A DNA stretch of 64,000 nt from Microbacterium nanhaiense (GCF_014646015.1 NZ_BMMQ01000007.1:102179-166178); one strand, 5' to 3'. Positions 32,998 through 43,958 are shown, numbered from the stretch's first letter. Numbers and translations are program-made. Notes: generated by a model from the letters alone, not told the origin.

Positions 32998-34476
32998 TCA
33001 GACGAGCACGGCCTCCGCGCGGACGGGGCGACGCTCCGGCAGGATCGCGGGGTGCACGCCCGCCATGCGCTCGAGCACGCGCAGCACCTGCGCCGAGTAG
33101 CCGAACTCGTTGTCGTACCAGACGTACAAGATCACGCGGTCGTCACCCGCGGCGAGCGTCGCGAGCCCGTCCACGACGCCGGCGCGGTTGGTGCCGACGA
33201 AGTCGCTCGAGACCGCGTCGGGGTTCTCGCTGTAGTCGATCTGCTGCCGCAGGGGCGAGGTCAGCGCCGTCTGGCGCAGGTAGGCATTGATCTCGTCCCG
33301 CGTGACGTCGCGCCCCAGCTCGAGGTTGAGGATCGCGAGCGACACGTTGGGCGTGGGAACGCGGATGGCGCTTCCCGTCAGGCGCCCGGCGAGCTGCGGC
33401 AGCGCCTTCGCGACGGCCTTCGCCGCCCCCGTCTCGGTGATGACCATGTTGAGGCTCGCGGCGCGGCCCCGGCGGGATCCGGGGTGGAAATTGTCGATGA
33501 GGTTCTGGTCGTTCGTGAACGAGTGCACCGTCTCGACGTGCCCGCGCACGACGCCGTAGGCCTCGTCGACTGCCGCGAGGACGGGGGTGATGGCGTTGGT
33601 GGTGCATGAGGCCGCCGACACGATCGCGTCGCTCGGCTCGAGCTGCTCGCTGTTGACGCCGAACACGATGTTCTTGATGGCGCCCTTGCCGGGCGCGGTG
33701 AGCAGCACGCGCGAAACCCCGGGGGCCGCGAGGTGCTGGCCGAGACCTTCCTCGTCGCGCCAGCGCCCCGTGTTGTCGACGACGATCGCGTCGTGGATGT
33801 CGTACGCCGTGTAGTCGACCGCGGCGGGGTCGTTCGCGTAGATGACGCGGATGAGGGTGCCGTTGGCGAGGATCGTCTGCTCCTGCTCATCGACCTCGAT
33901 CGTGCCCGCGAACGGGCCGTGCACGCTGTCGCGGCGCAGCAGTTCGGCGCGCTTGAGCAGGTCGTCATCGGATCCGCGGCGCACGACGATCGCGCGCAGC
34001 CGCAGCCCCTGCCCGGAGCCCTGGTGCGCGATCAGCAGCCGCGCGACGAGGCGGCCGATGCGGCCGAATCCGTAGAGCACCACGTCCGTCGGGGCCGCGG
34101 CCGGGGCGGCGTCCGAGCTCGCGAGCTTCTCCCGCAGGAAGCCCGCGAGCTCGGGCTCGCCCCAGGCGCCGCCGTCGGCGTCGAACTCTCGCACGAGCCG
34201 CGCCACGTCGATCGACGCCGGCCCCACCGCCACGCGCTCGAGCGCGCCCAGCATCGCGAACGTCTTCTCCGGATCCAGCACCTCGTCGCCCGTCTCGCGC
34301 GTGAAGCGGTGCGCCTGAAGGATCTCGGCGGGCGAGCGGTTGATGATGCGCCGGCCGAGGATGTTCGTCACGACTCCGCCGCTGCGATAGAGGCGACCGA
34401 TGAGCGGGATCATGCGCTCCGCGATCTCCTCCTGCCTCGCCCATTCGATGCGGCTGGTGTCGTATGCGGTGCTCAC
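32998..34476 (-). CDS. Glyceraldehyde-3-phosphate dehydrogenase, long GapB-like form
   Basis: This 492-residue protein is about 150 residues longer at the N terminus than glycolytic GAPDH, as in the corynebacterial GapB/GapX type used mainly in gluconeogenesis. The nucleotide motif YGFGRIGR is at 135-142, catalytic Cys291 in SAASCTTN, then HSFTNDQNL and the late WYDNEFGYS. The GTG at 34476 is chosen because GAGGAG lies nine bases upstream. It catalyses interconversion of 1,3-bisphosphoglycerate and glyceraldehyde 3-phosphate. Placement after the inositol operon may help use of triose and acetyl products, but it has its own upstream gap of about 118 bases. Confidence 0.88.
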   Translation of the reverse strand: MSTAYDTSRIEWARQEEIAERMIPLIGRLYRSGGVVTNILGRRIINRSPAEILQAHRFTRETGDEVLDPEKTFAMLGALERVAVGPASIDVARLVREFDADGGAWGEPELAGFLREKLASSDAAPAAAPTDVVLYGFGRIGRLVARLLIAHQGSGQGLRLRAIVVRRGSDDDLLKRAELLRRDSVHGPFAGTIEVDEQEQTILANGTLIRVIYANDPAAVDYTAYDIHDAIVVDNTGRWRDEEGLGQHLAAPGVSRVLLTAPGKGAIKNIVFGVNSEQLEPSDAIVSAASCTTNAITPVLAAVDEAYGVVRGHVETVHSFTNDQNLIDNFHPGSRRGRAASLNMVITETGAAKAVAKALPQLAGRLTGSAIRVPTPNVSLAILNLELGRDVTRDEINAYLRQTALTSPLRQQIDYSENPDAVSSDFVGTNRAGVVDGLATLAAGDDRVILYVWYDNEFGYSAQVLRVLERMAGVHPAILPERRPVRAEAVLV

Positions 34477-34593
34477 GCGGGGTTCTCCTCGGCGTCGGGA
34501 ATCGGGGTCATTCTCGACGATAGGGAAACACTTCGATGGGTTTCGGCCGTGCAGCACGATAAGAATTGGGGATTTTTACGCTAGCGAAATCGA

Positions 34594-34692
34594 CTACGCG
34601 GCGGGGACGGCGAGCTCACCCGTGAGGTCGGGGAAGTCGAGCAGGTGAACGGAGTCGTTAAAGGGCGTGAGATCGATCGCGATCCGGACCAT
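34594..34692 (-). pseudogene. Truncated sugar phosphate isomerase/epimerase remnant (IolH-like N terminus)
   Basis: A 32-codon frame starts with a good ribosome site (AAGGAG) and ATG and reads MVRIAIDLTPFNDSVHLLDF before it stops. This matches the N-terminal strand and first loop (IALDPTPFH..HxLLEFP) of the TIM-barrel isomerases that follow iolG in actinobacterial inositol clusters, which are about 280-330 residues. No coding remains downstream, so about 90% of the gene is missing, probably by deletion. It sits exactly where iolH would be, one hairpin after iolG. Confidence 0.65.
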
Positions 34693-34722
34693 GAGGGGTG
34701 TCTCCTTCGACGAATGATGATT

Positions 34723-34776
34723 CCGGTCGCAGAATCCGCTCCTCGCGGGACGAGGAGGAGCGGATTCTGCGACCGG
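34723..34776. terminator. Long hairpin after iolG
   Basis: A perfect 22-bp stem (CCGGTCGCAGAATCCGCTCC at the outer end) with a 10-base loop lies 13 bases after the iolG stop. It probably ends the inositol operon transcript. It resembles the fixed-length palindromes elsewhere in the window in size, but not in its end sequences. Confidence 0.65.
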
Positions 34777-34788
34777 AGCGGGATCGGG

Positions 34789-35805
34789 TCAGGCGTAGAA
34801 CGCCGGGCGGGGCTGGCGCTCGACCTGCTGCACGCCGCCCTGCTCGAGGGCGCGCACGCCGGCCTCGCAGGAGGCGGCGACGAGGTAGCCGTCCCACGCG
34901 TTGGGGCCGTCGACGAGGTCGCCGCGGCGCACCGCGTCGACCCAGCGCTGGATCTCGTTGTCGTACGCGCTCGCGAAACGGGTCGTGAAGCTCGTGTGCT
35001 CGCGACGCCCCACGCGGGCGCCGTTCCAGAGGGTGAGGCCCGACGGATCCCCGATCCGCGCGACCGAGTCGGAGAAGACGGCCTCGGTCGTGACCTGGTA
35101 GCCGAACTGCACACTGACGTTCATCTCGAGGTCGACGAGCACGCCGTTGTCGAGTTCCATGATCACGAGGATCGGCTCGCGCAGGCGGTCGGGCGTCTTC
35201 GGGTTCTGGCGGGCGTACTTGACCTCGACGCTCTTCACGGGCGAACCCGCGAGCCACGGTACGACATCGAACTCGTGCACGACCGAGTCGGTGATCAGCA
35301 TCGACTGCGTGTACGACTCGGGCACATCGGGGTTGCGGTGCGCGCAGCGCAGCATCAGCAGCTCGCCGGCATCGCCCGAGGCGATGAGCTCGCGGAGATC
35401 GGCGTACTCGGCGTCGAAGCGCCGCATGAAGCCCACCTGAATGTGCGGCTTGTCGAGCTTCTGCTCGGCCTCGAGGACCTGCAGGGAGGTCGCGGTGTCG
35501 GGCGTGAGCGGCTTCTCGCAGAGGATCGGCAGCCCCGCCTCGAGCGCGGGCAGCAACACCGGCAGGTGAAACTGCCCGGGGACGGCGATGAGGGCGGCAT
35601 CGATCGCACCGGCCGCGAGGGCGTCCTCGATCTTCGCGAACACCTGCGCGCCGGGCGCGTGCTCGGCGGCCGCGGCCGCGCGGCCCGCGTCGGGCTCGAT
35701 GACGGCCGACACGACGGCGCCGGCGATGCGGGTCGCGATGCGCTGGATGTGGTCGGCGCCCATTGCGCCGGCCCCGACGACTCCGATGCGGAGGTCTGTG
35801 GTCAT
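34789..35805 (-). CDS. iolG: Gfo/Idh/MocA oxidoreductase, inositol 2-dehydrogenase
   Basis: This 338-residue protein has the N-terminal Rossmann motif GVVGAGAMGADHI and CEKPLT near 95, the family Lys, followed by the central HEFDVVPWL. It oxidises myo-inositol (or another inositol isomer) to 2-keto-inosose with NAD, the first step of the pathway. It lies 11 bases after iolE in the operon and is the last intact gene. The product is well supported by the surrounding iol genes; the preferred isomer cannot be read. Confidence 0.87.
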   Translation of the reverse strand: MTTDLRIGVVGAGAMGADHIQRIATRIAGAVVSAVIEPDAGRAAAAAEHAPGAQVFAKIEDALAAGAIDAALIAVPGQFHLPVLLPALEAGLPILCEKPLTPDTATSLQVLEAEQKLDKPHIQVGFMRRFDAEYADLRELIASGDAGELLMLRCAHRNPDVPESYTQSMLITDSVVHEFDVVPWLAGSPVKSVEVKYARQNPKTPDRLREPILVIMELDNGVLVDLEMNVSVQFGYQVTTEAVFSDSVARIGDPSGLTLWNGARVGRREHTSFTTRFASAYDNEIQRWVDAVRRGDLVDGPNAWDGYLVAASCEAGVRALEQGGVQQVERQPRPAFYA

Positions 35806-35816
35806 GTGCTTCTTCC

Positions 35817-36734
35817 TCAGAACTGGCGTGCCATGTGCGTGCAGCCGTGGATGTGGTCGCGCGTGCGCCGCGCGATCGGGAACGGGGTGTCGACGTCGCA
35901 GCCGTACATGTCCTGCTCGACGATCGCGAAGATGTCGGGCGAGATGGCGGCGGCAGCCTCGATGATGGGGCCGAGCTCGGGCACGCCGTGCGGCGGCTCG
36001 ATCATGATTCCGCCGGCGACCGCGTCGGCGAAGGGGACGTCGTTCTTCAGCACGTCGAACAGCTGGGTCTGGTCGACCTGCTTCAGGTGCAGGTAGCCGA
36101 TGCGCTCGGGCCGCTCGCGGATGAGCGCGAGGTTGTCGCCGCCGTAGTATGCGTAGTGGCCCGTGTCGAGGCACAGGTTGGTGTAGCGCGGATCCGTCTC
36201 GTCGAGGAAGCGCGTCACCTCGCGCGCCGTGCCGACGTGGCTGTCGGCGTGCGAGTGGAACTGCTGCTTGACGCCGTACTCCTCGAGCAGCGCCTTGCCG
36301 AGCCAGTCGTGCCCTGCCGCGAGCTTCTTCCACTGCTCGTCGGTGAGCGTGCGCGGCTCGAGGTTCTCGCCCGTGGCGTCGCTGCGCCAGAGGTCGGGGA
36401 TCACGACGATGTGCTCGGCACCCAGCTGCGAGGCGAGCCCGGCGACCTTCACGGCCTGGTCCCACGCGCGCGTGCGCTCTTCCTCGGTCTTGTGGAAGCC
36501 GGTGAACACCGTGCCGCCCGAGAGCTTGAGGCCGCGCGAGCCGAGTTCGTCCTCCAGCTGGTGCGGATCCGTCGGAAGGTATCCGTACGGGCCCAGCTCG
36601 ATCCAGGTGTACCCCGCCTCGACGACCTCGTCGAGGAAGCGCTGCCACGGCACCTGCTTCGGGTCGTCGGGGAACCACACGCCCCACGAGTCGGGGGCGG
36701 TTCCGATGCGGAGTCCGGCACTGTTGTCGGTCAT
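35817..36734 (-). CDS. iolE: Inosose dehydratase (IolE family TIM barrel)
   Basis: This 305-residue TIM-barrel protein of the AP-endonuclease-2 fold has the start IGTAPDSWGVWFPDD, a standard IolE signature. Metal ligands lie in HSHADSHVG, CLDTGHYAYYGGD and LHLKQVD, with the final Glu in AIVEQDMYG. It dehydrates 2-keto-myo-inositol to the diketone used by IolD. The spacing to iolD (22 bases) and iolG (11 bases) shows one operon. Confidence 0.9.
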   Translation of the reverse strand: MTDNSAGLRIGTAPDSWGVWFPDDPKQVPWQRFLDEVVEAGYTWIELGPYGYLPTDPHQLEDELGSRGLKLSGGTVFTGFHKTEEERTRAWDQAVKVAGLASQLGAEHIVVIPDLWRSDATGENLEPRTLTDEQWKKLAAGHDWLGKALLEEYGVKQQFHSHADSHVGTAREVTRFLDETDPRYTNLCLDTGHYAYYGGDNLALIRERPERIGYLHLKQVDQTQLFDVLKNDVPFADAVAGGIMIEPPHGVPELGPIIEAAAAISPDIFAIVEQDMYGCDVDTPFPIARRTRDHIHGCTHMARQF

Positions 36735-36756
36735 GTCTTCTCTCTTCCTTGAGTCT

Positions 36757-38670
36757 TCAGCCCAGCAGCGGGCGCTGCAGCCGGCGCTGCTCGACGTATT
36801 CGGCGCGTGCGGCGGCCGTCGACTCGATCGTCGACGGCTCCGCCACCGGCACGTCCCACCACCCCGCGCCGTCGGGCGCGTAGATCAGCGGGTCGCTGTT
36901 GATGTGGATGACGGTGGAGGCCTCCGAGGCTTTGGCGCGCGCGATCGCGGCGCCGAGCTCGTCGATGGATCCGGGACCGGGCTCGATCTCGATCGTCTCG
37001 ATGCCGTAGCTGCGGGCGTTGGCGGCGAGGTCGACGGGGAGCACCTGCTCGCCCTGGAAGTCCTGCGCCTGGCGATCGTAGGCGCGGTACTTCGTGCCGA
37101 AGCGCTCGGATCCGACGGTCTCGGACAGGTGCCCGATGGAGGCGTAGCCGTGGTTCTGGATGATGATCACGATGATCTTGATGCCTTCGGACACCGCCGT
37201 CACGAGCTCAGTGTTCAGCATGAGGTACGAGCCGTCGCCGACCATGACGATGACGTCGCGGTCCGATCCGGACGCCTCCGCGCCGCGCTTGGCGCCGAGG
37301 CCGCCCGCGATCTCGTATCCCATGCAGCTGAACGCGTATTCGACGTGGTAGCCCAGCGGATCCCGCACCCGCCACAGCTTGTGCAGGTCGCCGGGGAGGG
37401 ATCCGGCCGCCTGCACGACGACGTCCTCGGGCGCGGACGCGCGCTGCACCGCGCCGATGATCTCGGGCTGGCCGGGCAGGGCGCGGCCGGAAGGCCGGAA
37501 GGCCTCGTCGACCGTCCTGTCCCACGACGCCTTCTCCTCGGCGACGCGCGCGGCGTACTCGGGCGAGACCGTGTGACCGGCGAGCGCCTCCGACAGTTCG
37601 ACGATGGCCTCGCGCGCGTCGGCGATCACCGGCAGCTGGGTGCCGTGCTTGTACGCGTCGAAGGCCGCGACGTTGATGTTCACGAAGGTCACGGACGGAT
37701 CCTGGAACGCGGTGCGCGAGGCCGTCGTGAAGTCGCTGTAGCGGGTGCCGATGCCGATGACGACATCGGCCTCGGCGGCGATGCGGTTGGCCGCGAGCGT
37801 GCCCGTCGCGCCGATGCCGCCGAGGTTCTGCGGGTGGTCCCACGCGAGCACGCCGCCGCCGGCCTGCGAGGTGCCCACCGGGATCCCGGTCGCCTCGGCG
37901 AGCGCGCGCAGCTGCTCCTCGGCGTCCGAGTAGAGCACGCCGCCGCCGGCGACGATGATCGGGCGCTTCGCGGCGCGGATGGCGGCCGCCGCGCGTTCGA
38001 TCACGCCCCGGTCGGGGCGGGGCCGGCGGATGTGCCACTCGCGGCGCTGCAGGAACTCGACCGGCACGTCGAAGGCCTCGGCCTGCACGTCCTCCGGCAG
38101 CGCGATCGTGACGGCGCCGGTCTCGGCCGGATCCGTCAGCACGCGCATCGCGGCGAGCGCGATCGAGAACAGCTGCTCGGGGCGCTGCACGCGGTCGAAG
38201 AAGCGCGACACCGGGCGGAACGCGTCGGTGACCTGGATGCCCGTATCGTGCGGGTGCTCGAGCTGCTGCAGCACCGGATCCGCGACGCGCGTCGCGAAGG
38301 TGTCGCTCGGCAGGAGGAGCGCCGGCAGGCGGTTCGCCGTCGCGAGCGCCGCGCCCGTGAGCATGTTCGCGGCTCCCGGCCCGACCGAGGCCGCGGCCGC
38401 GTAGGTGGCGCGCCGGCGGTGCATGCGGGCGTAGCCGACGGCCTGGTGCACCATCGCCTGCTCGTTCCGGGCCTGGTGGTACGGCATGAGCCCGACGCGC
38501 TCGGCGTGCAGCTGCTTCAGCGCCTGGCCCAAGCCGGCCACGTTGCCGTGGCCGAAGATGCCGAACGTCGCCGGGATGGTGCGCTCGACGATGTCGCCGT
38601 CGACCGTCCACTGGTTCGCGAGGAATTCGACGAGGGCCTGGCCCACCGTCATCCGCTTCGTCTCGCCCAT
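36757..38670 (-). CDS. iolD: 3D-(3,5/4)-trihydroxycyclohexane-1,2-dione acylhydrolase
   Basis: This 637-residue thiamine-diphosphate enzyme has an N-terminal pyrimidine domain (FGIFGHGNVAGLGQAL), a central domain and a C-terminal diphosphate domain. The last carries VGDGSYLMLNTELVTAV and the closing QNHGYASIG of the ThDP motif. It hydrolytically opens the cyclohexanedione ring to 5-deoxyglucuronate. The start lies two bases beyond the iolB stop, indicating coupling. Confidence 0.93.
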   Translation of the reverse strand: MGETKRMTVGQALVEFLANQWTVDGDIVERTIPATFGIFGHGNVAGLGQALKQLHAERVGLMPYHQARNEQAMVHQAVGYARMHRRRATYAAAASVGPGAANMLTGAALATANRLPALLLPSDTFATRVADPVLQQLEHPHDTGIQVTDAFRPVSRFFDRVQRPEQLFSIALAAMRVLTDPAETGAVTIALPEDVQAEAFDVPVEFLQRREWHIRRPRPDRGVIERAAAAIRAAKRPIIVAGGGVLYSDAEEQLRALAEATGIPVGTSQAGGGVLAWDHPQNLGGIGATGTLAANRIAAEADVVIGIGTRYSDFTTASRTAFQDPSVTFVNINVAAFDAYKHGTQLPVIADAREAIVELSEALAGHTVSPEYAARVAEEKASWDRTVDEAFRPSGRALPGQPEIIGAVQRASAPEDVVVQAAGSLPGDLHKLWRVRDPLGYHVEYAFSCMGYEIAGGLGAKRGAEASGSDRDVIVMVGDGSYLMLNTELVTAVSEGIKIIVIIIQNHGYASIGHLSETVGSERFGTKYRAYDRQAQDFQGEQVLPVDLAANARSYGIETIEIEPGPGSIDELGAAIARAKASEASTVIHINSDPLIYAPDGAGWWDVPVAEPSTIESTAAARAEYVEQRRLQRPLLG

Positions 38671-38672
38671 GA

Positions 38673-39557
38673 TCACTCCTTCGTGCTCTCGTACGGCAGT
38701 CGCTCGTCGAACGGCTGCCCCTCCCACGACGCCCTCACCCAGGCGTGCGCGGGGTCGTCGCTGATGTTCCAGACCCGCTCGGCGTCGGGCCCCGCCATGA
38801 CATTGAGGTAGTAGAGGTCGTACCCCGGCGCGGCCACGGCGGGCCCGTGGTAGCCGTAGGGCACGAGCGCCACGTCTCCCGTCTGGACCCGCGCGTTGAT
38901 ATCGATCTCGCCCGCGGGCGAGCTGTAGGTGCTGAACATGCCGAACGCGCTCTCGGCGGGCACGCCCTCGCTCGTGCGGGTCGGCGCCGACTCGAAGTAG
39001 TAGATCTCCTCGAGCCGCGACTCGTGCTCCGGCACGTGCTCGTCGTGCTTGTGGGGTGGATACGACGACCAGTTCTCGCTCGGCGTGATCACCTCGCAGA
39101 CGATGAAGCGCGCGGCCTCGAGCGCCTGCGGCGTGCCGAAGTTGTGCACCTGACGGCTGGACGCGCCGGAGCCGCGCAGCTCGACGGGCGTCTGCTCGGC
39201 CGGGATGAACCGATTCGGCAACGAACGCTCCGTCGGCGACGTCGCGACGGCGACGCGGCCGGTGCCGGAGACGCGCGCGGCCTCGGCGGTGCCGACGTAG
39301 AGGACGTCGGTCGGGCCGTCGAAGACCGACGCGCGGCCGGCGAGCTCGTAGCTCTCACCCTGCGTCTCGACGACGAAGGATCCCGCGAGCGGGACGACGA
39401 GCTTCTCGACGCCGGGCTCGAGCTCGACCGATCCCCCGTCGAGCTCCGCGACCCGCAGGCCCGTGTGCGCCCACCCGTCGATCCGTCCGTCGACCACCGT
39501 CTGCCACTGGCCGCGGGCGAGCTCGCCCCGGCGATGGAACCATCGCTGCTGTGTCAT
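38673..39557 (-). CDS. iolB: 5-deoxy-glucuronate isomerase
   Basis: This 294-residue bicupin has the metal-binding PPHKHDEHVPEHESRLEEIYYF at about 165-186 and DVALVPYGYHGP later. It isomerises 5-deoxyglucuronate to 2-deoxy-5-keto-gluconate, the substrate of IolC. Gene order and tight spacing with iolD and mmsA fit the pathway. Confidence 0.92.
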   Translation of the reverse strand: MTQQRWFHRRGELARGQWQTVVDGRIDGWAHTGLRVAELDGGSVELEPGVEKLVVPLAGSFVVETQGESYELAGRASVFDGPTDVLYVGTAEAARVSGTGRVAVATSPTERSLPNRFIPAEQTPVELRGSGASSRQVHNFGTPQALEAARFIVCEVITPSENWSSYPPHKHDEHVPEHESRLEEIYYFESAPTRTSEGVPAESAFGMFSTYSSPAGEIDINARVQTGDVALVPYGYHGPAVAAPGYDLYYLNVMAGPDAERVWNISDDPAHAWVRASWEGQPFDERLPYESTKE

Positions 39558-39598
39558 CGCTTCCTCATCTTCGAAGTGTCGTGATCGGCCGGGCCGGC

Positions 39599-41131
<1,533 letters not shown>

Positions 41132-41151
41132 GATGTCCTCGCAGTTCGGGA

Positions 41152-42057
41152 TCAGGCGGATACGGAATCGGTCGTGTGCACGAGCCGGGCGGCCGTGTCG
41201 ACGGCGCCGGCGACGTCGCCGTCAGCGGGGTAGAGCAGGTTGCGGCCCACGGTGAGCCCGACGACTCCGGGGAGGGCGAGCGCCCGCTCCCAGGAGGCAT
41301 ACATCGCCTCGGGGTCACCGGCGCCGTCGCCGCCGAGCAGCAGCGTCGGCATGGTGGTGGCCGCCATGACGCGCTCCATGTCGTCGACGACGGGCAGCTT
41401 CATCCAGGTGCGCGAGCTGTCGGCGCCGAGGCCGGAGGCGATCGCGACGGACGAGATCACGGCGTCGGGCGAGAGATCGTTGACGATCCGGCCGTCGCGC
41501 CACTCGCTGATGAACGGCTCGAGCATGATCGGCAGGCCCGCCCGCGCGGCGGCCGTCACGGCGCGCGCCGTCGCCTCGAGCGTCGGCGCCGTGCCGGCGT
41601 CGGCGAGGTTGACGCGCACGAGCGTCTTGGCGAAGTCGATCCCCCGATCGACCATCGTCTCGACGTCGTGCCCGGTGTAGCGGTCGTCCATCTCGAACTC
41701 CGCGCCGCGCAGGCCGCCGCGATTCATGGATCCGACGAGGACCTTGTCGTCGAGCAGCCCGAGGGCCGCGAGGTCGTCGAGGATGTCGGGCGTGCCCAGC
41801 ACGCCATCGACCCGCGGATCCCGCAGGGCCGTCGCGAGGCGGTCGAGCAGGTCGTAGCGGTCGGCCATCGCCATCGAGTCGGACCCGATCGCGAGGGATC
41901 CGCGAGCGGGGTGGTCGGCGGCGACGATGAGGAGGCGGCCGTCGGCGCCGAGCAGCGGCCGGCGGCGGCGTGCGGCGTAGGCGCCCACGATCTCCTCGGG
42001 GCGTCGCGCGCGCAACTCGCGCAGACGCGCGAAGTCGCGCTCGTCGAGAGCGGTCAC
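41152..42057 (-). CDS. Cgl0158-family class I aldolase-like (beta/alpha)8 protein
   Basis: This 301-residue protein belongs to the Cgl0158/DeoC-LacD-like group found in actinobacterial iol operons. Features include LLIVAADHPARGSLAIG near the N terminus, TLVRVNLADAGTAPTLEATARAV, the probable Schiff-base Lys in TWMKLPVVDDM, and LLLGGDGAGDPEAM. It probably cleaves 2-deoxy-5-keto-gluconate 6-phosphate to malonate semialdehyde and DHAP, replacing IolJ, for which no other gene is present. GTG at 42057 overlaps the iolC stop (GTGA), so the two are coupled. Confidence 0.8.
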   Translation of the reverse strand: MTALDERDFARLRELRARRPEEIVGAYAARRRRPLLGADGRLLIVAADHPARGSLAIGSDSMAMADRYDLLDRLATALRDPRVDGVLGTPDILDDLAALGLLDDKVLVGSMNRGGLRGAEFEMDDRYTGHDVETMVDRGIDFAKTLVRVNLADAGTAPTLEATARAVTAAARAGLPIMLEPFISEWRDGRIVNDLSPDAVISSVAIASGLGADSSRTWMKLPVVDDMERVMAATTMPTLLLGGDGAGDPEAMYASWERALALPGVVGLTVGRNLLYPADGDVAGAVDTAARLVHTTDSVSA

Positions 42058-43004
42058 GATGCCACGCTCGCAATCGCCTGCTCGACCTCGTCCGGCGTGG
42101 GCATCGCGGTGGAGCACTCGCGACGCGAGGCGACGATGGCGCCCGCGACGTTGGCGAAGCGGAGTGTGCGCTCGAGTCCCCATCCCTCCAGCATGCCGTG
42201 GCAGAAGGCGCCGCCGAAGGCGTCGCCGGCGCCGAGCCCGTTGATCACGTTCACGGCGTGGGTGGGCACCTCGACCTGCTCGTCGCGGGTCTTCGCGAGC
42301 ACGCCGCGCGGGCCCTGCTTGACGACGGCGATCTCGACGCCGCGCTCGAGGAGGGCGTCGGCGGCGCGCTGCGGTTCGCTCTCGCCCACGGCGACCTCGC
42401 ACTCCTCGCGGTTGCCGATGGCGATCGTCACAGATCCGAGCACCTGCTCAAGCTCCGCGGTCGCATCGGCGGGGTCGCTCCAGAACATCGGCCGGTAGTC
42501 CAGGTCGATGATCGTGTGCGCGCGGCGCTCCCGGAGGGCGAGCGCGCGGTGCAGCGCCGAGCGGCTCGGCTCCTCGCTGAGCCCCGTGGTCGTGATCCAG
42601 AGGATCCGCGCCTCGCGCGCCGCGGTCTCGTCGATCTCGTCGGGCGTGATGTTCATGTCCGGAGCCTTGGGCTCGCGGTAGAAGTACAGCGGGAAGTCGT
42701 CGGGCGGGAAGATCTCGCAGAAGGTGACGGGCGTGGCGAGCGTCGGGTCCGTGCGCACGAAGTCGGTGGCCACGCCGAGGCGCTCGAGCTCGGCGAGGAG
42801 GTAGCGGCCGAACGGATCGTCGCCGACTCGAGCGACGAGGGCGGGCGCGTGCCCGTGCCGTGCGGCGGCGACCGCCACGTTGGCGGCGGTGCCGCCGAGG
42901 TACTTGCCGAACGTCGAGACCTCCTCGAGCCCCACGCCGTCCTGCAGCGGGTAGATGTCGACGCCGAGCCGGCCGATGGCCAGTACGTCTGGGACAGAAA
43001 CCAT
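42054..43004 (-). CDS. iolC: 5-dehydro-2-deoxygluconokinase
   Basis: This 316-residue PfkB-family kinase has GRLGVDIYPLQDG at the start, YLGGTAANVAVAAARHG, and the catalytic signature NVINGLGAGDAFGGAFCHG near 245-262. It phosphorylates 2-deoxy-5-keto-gluconate with ATP. It is the first gene of the iol operon, divergent from the GntR regulator. Confidence 0.92.
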   Translation of the reverse strand: MVSVPDVLAIGRLGVDIYPLQDGVGLEEVSTFGKYLGGTAANVAVAAARHGHAPALVARVGDDPFGRYLLAELERLGVATDFVRTDPTLATPVTFCEIFPPDDFPLYFYREPKAPDMNITPDEIDETAAREARILWITTTGLSEEPSRSALHRALALRERRAHTIIDLDYRPMFWSDPADATAELEQVLGSVTIAIGNREECEVAVGESEPQRAADALLERGVEIAVVKQGPRGVLAKTRDEQVEVPTHAVNVINGLGAGDAFGGAFCHGMLEGWGLERTLRFANVAGAIVASRRECSTAMPTPDEVEQAIASVAS

Positions 43005-43155
43005 TGTCGTCACACTCCGTTGTCGAGACTTTCCGGTCGCGGCGCCGGGGTGCCGCGGTGTTTGTCCTGACAATATCACAACATGCACCCCGTGCAACAA
43101 GACATTTGCGCTTCCGAGTAATATTGTGATGACAAACGGAACGAAGGGGTAACCG
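43005..43155. promoter_or_regulatory. iol divergent promoter and GntR operators
   Basis: Two GntR-type boxes bracket the interval: TTGTCCTGACAA (43062-43073) and TTGTGATGACAA (43124-43135). Toward iolC a possible -35 TTGCAC (43091-43096) and -10 TATTGT (43069-43074) lie 16 bases apart, with the -10 inside the first box. A site there would block the operon promoter. Confidence 0.7.
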
Positions 43156-43917
43156 ATGCCGAACGACACTCCGGTGTGGCCCGATCACCTGTTTGCGGAT
43201 CTCGACCGCACGGGCCCGATCCCGCTGTACTTCCAGATATCCAGCCGCCTCGAACAGGCGATCCGCTCGGGCGAGATCGCTCCCGGCGCCCGGCTCGAGA
43301 ACGAGATCTCGATCGGGCAGCGCCTCGGCTTGTCGCGTCCCACGGTGCGCCGCGCCATCCAGGAGGTCGTCGACAAGGGACTCCTCGTGCGCCGCCGCGG
43401 CATCGGCACCCAGGTGGTGCAGGGCCAGGTCACCCGCGAGGTCGAGCTGACGAGCCTCTTCGAGGACCTCAAGGGATCCCAGCACGAGCCCGGCACCCGC
43501 GTCGTCTCGCGCGAGGTCGTCGCGGCGCCCGCGAGCGTCGCCGAGCGACTCGGCATCGAGACGGGCGCGCGCGTGCTTCGCCTGCGCCGCCTGCGCACCG
43601 CCGACGGCACGCCCATGGCCGTGCTCGAGAACCACCTCCCGGAGGAATTCGCCGATATCACCGAGGAGCAGCTCGCGGCGGGCGGCCTGTACGCGATCCT
43701 GCGCGCCCGCGGCGTGACGATCCGCGTCGCCAAGCAGCGCATCGGCGCCCGGCGCGCGCACGACGACGAGCCGAGCCTGCTCGACATCGACGCCGGGAGC
43801 CCCCTGCTCACGATGGAGCGCACCGCCTTCGACGCCTCCGGCCACGCCGTCGAGTACGGCCGCCACGTCTACCGCCCCGACATGTACTCCTTCGAGACGA
43901 CGCTGATCGCGAAGTGA
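43156..43917 (+). CDS. iolR: GntR-family (HutC-type) regulator, probable IolR
   Basis: This 253-residue protein has an N-terminal winged helix with PLYFQISSRLEQAIRSGEIAPGARLENEISIGQRLGLSRPTVRRAI (23-68), then a UTRA effector domain (LRLRRLRTADGTPMAVLENHLP; AVEYGRHVYRPDMYSFE). It is divergent from iolC, and the interval has two TTGTxxTGACAA boxes. It probably represses the iol operon and is released by an inositol breakdown product. Confidence 0.85.
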   Translation: MPNDTPVWPDHLFADLDRTGPIPLYFQISSRLEQAIRSGEIAPGARLENEISIGQRLGLSRPTVRRAIQEVVDKGLLVRRRGIGTQVVQGQVTREVELTSLFEDLKGSQHEPGTRVVSREVVAAPASVAERLGIETGARVLRLRRLRTADGTPMAVLENHLPEEFADITEEQLAAGGLYAILRARGVTIRVAKQRIGARRAHDDEPSLLDIDAGSPLLTMERTAFDASGHAVEYGRHVYRPDMYSFETTLIAK

Positions 43918-43958
43918 TTCTGCGGTCGTAACCGAATCGAGATCTGTAGTCTGGACGG

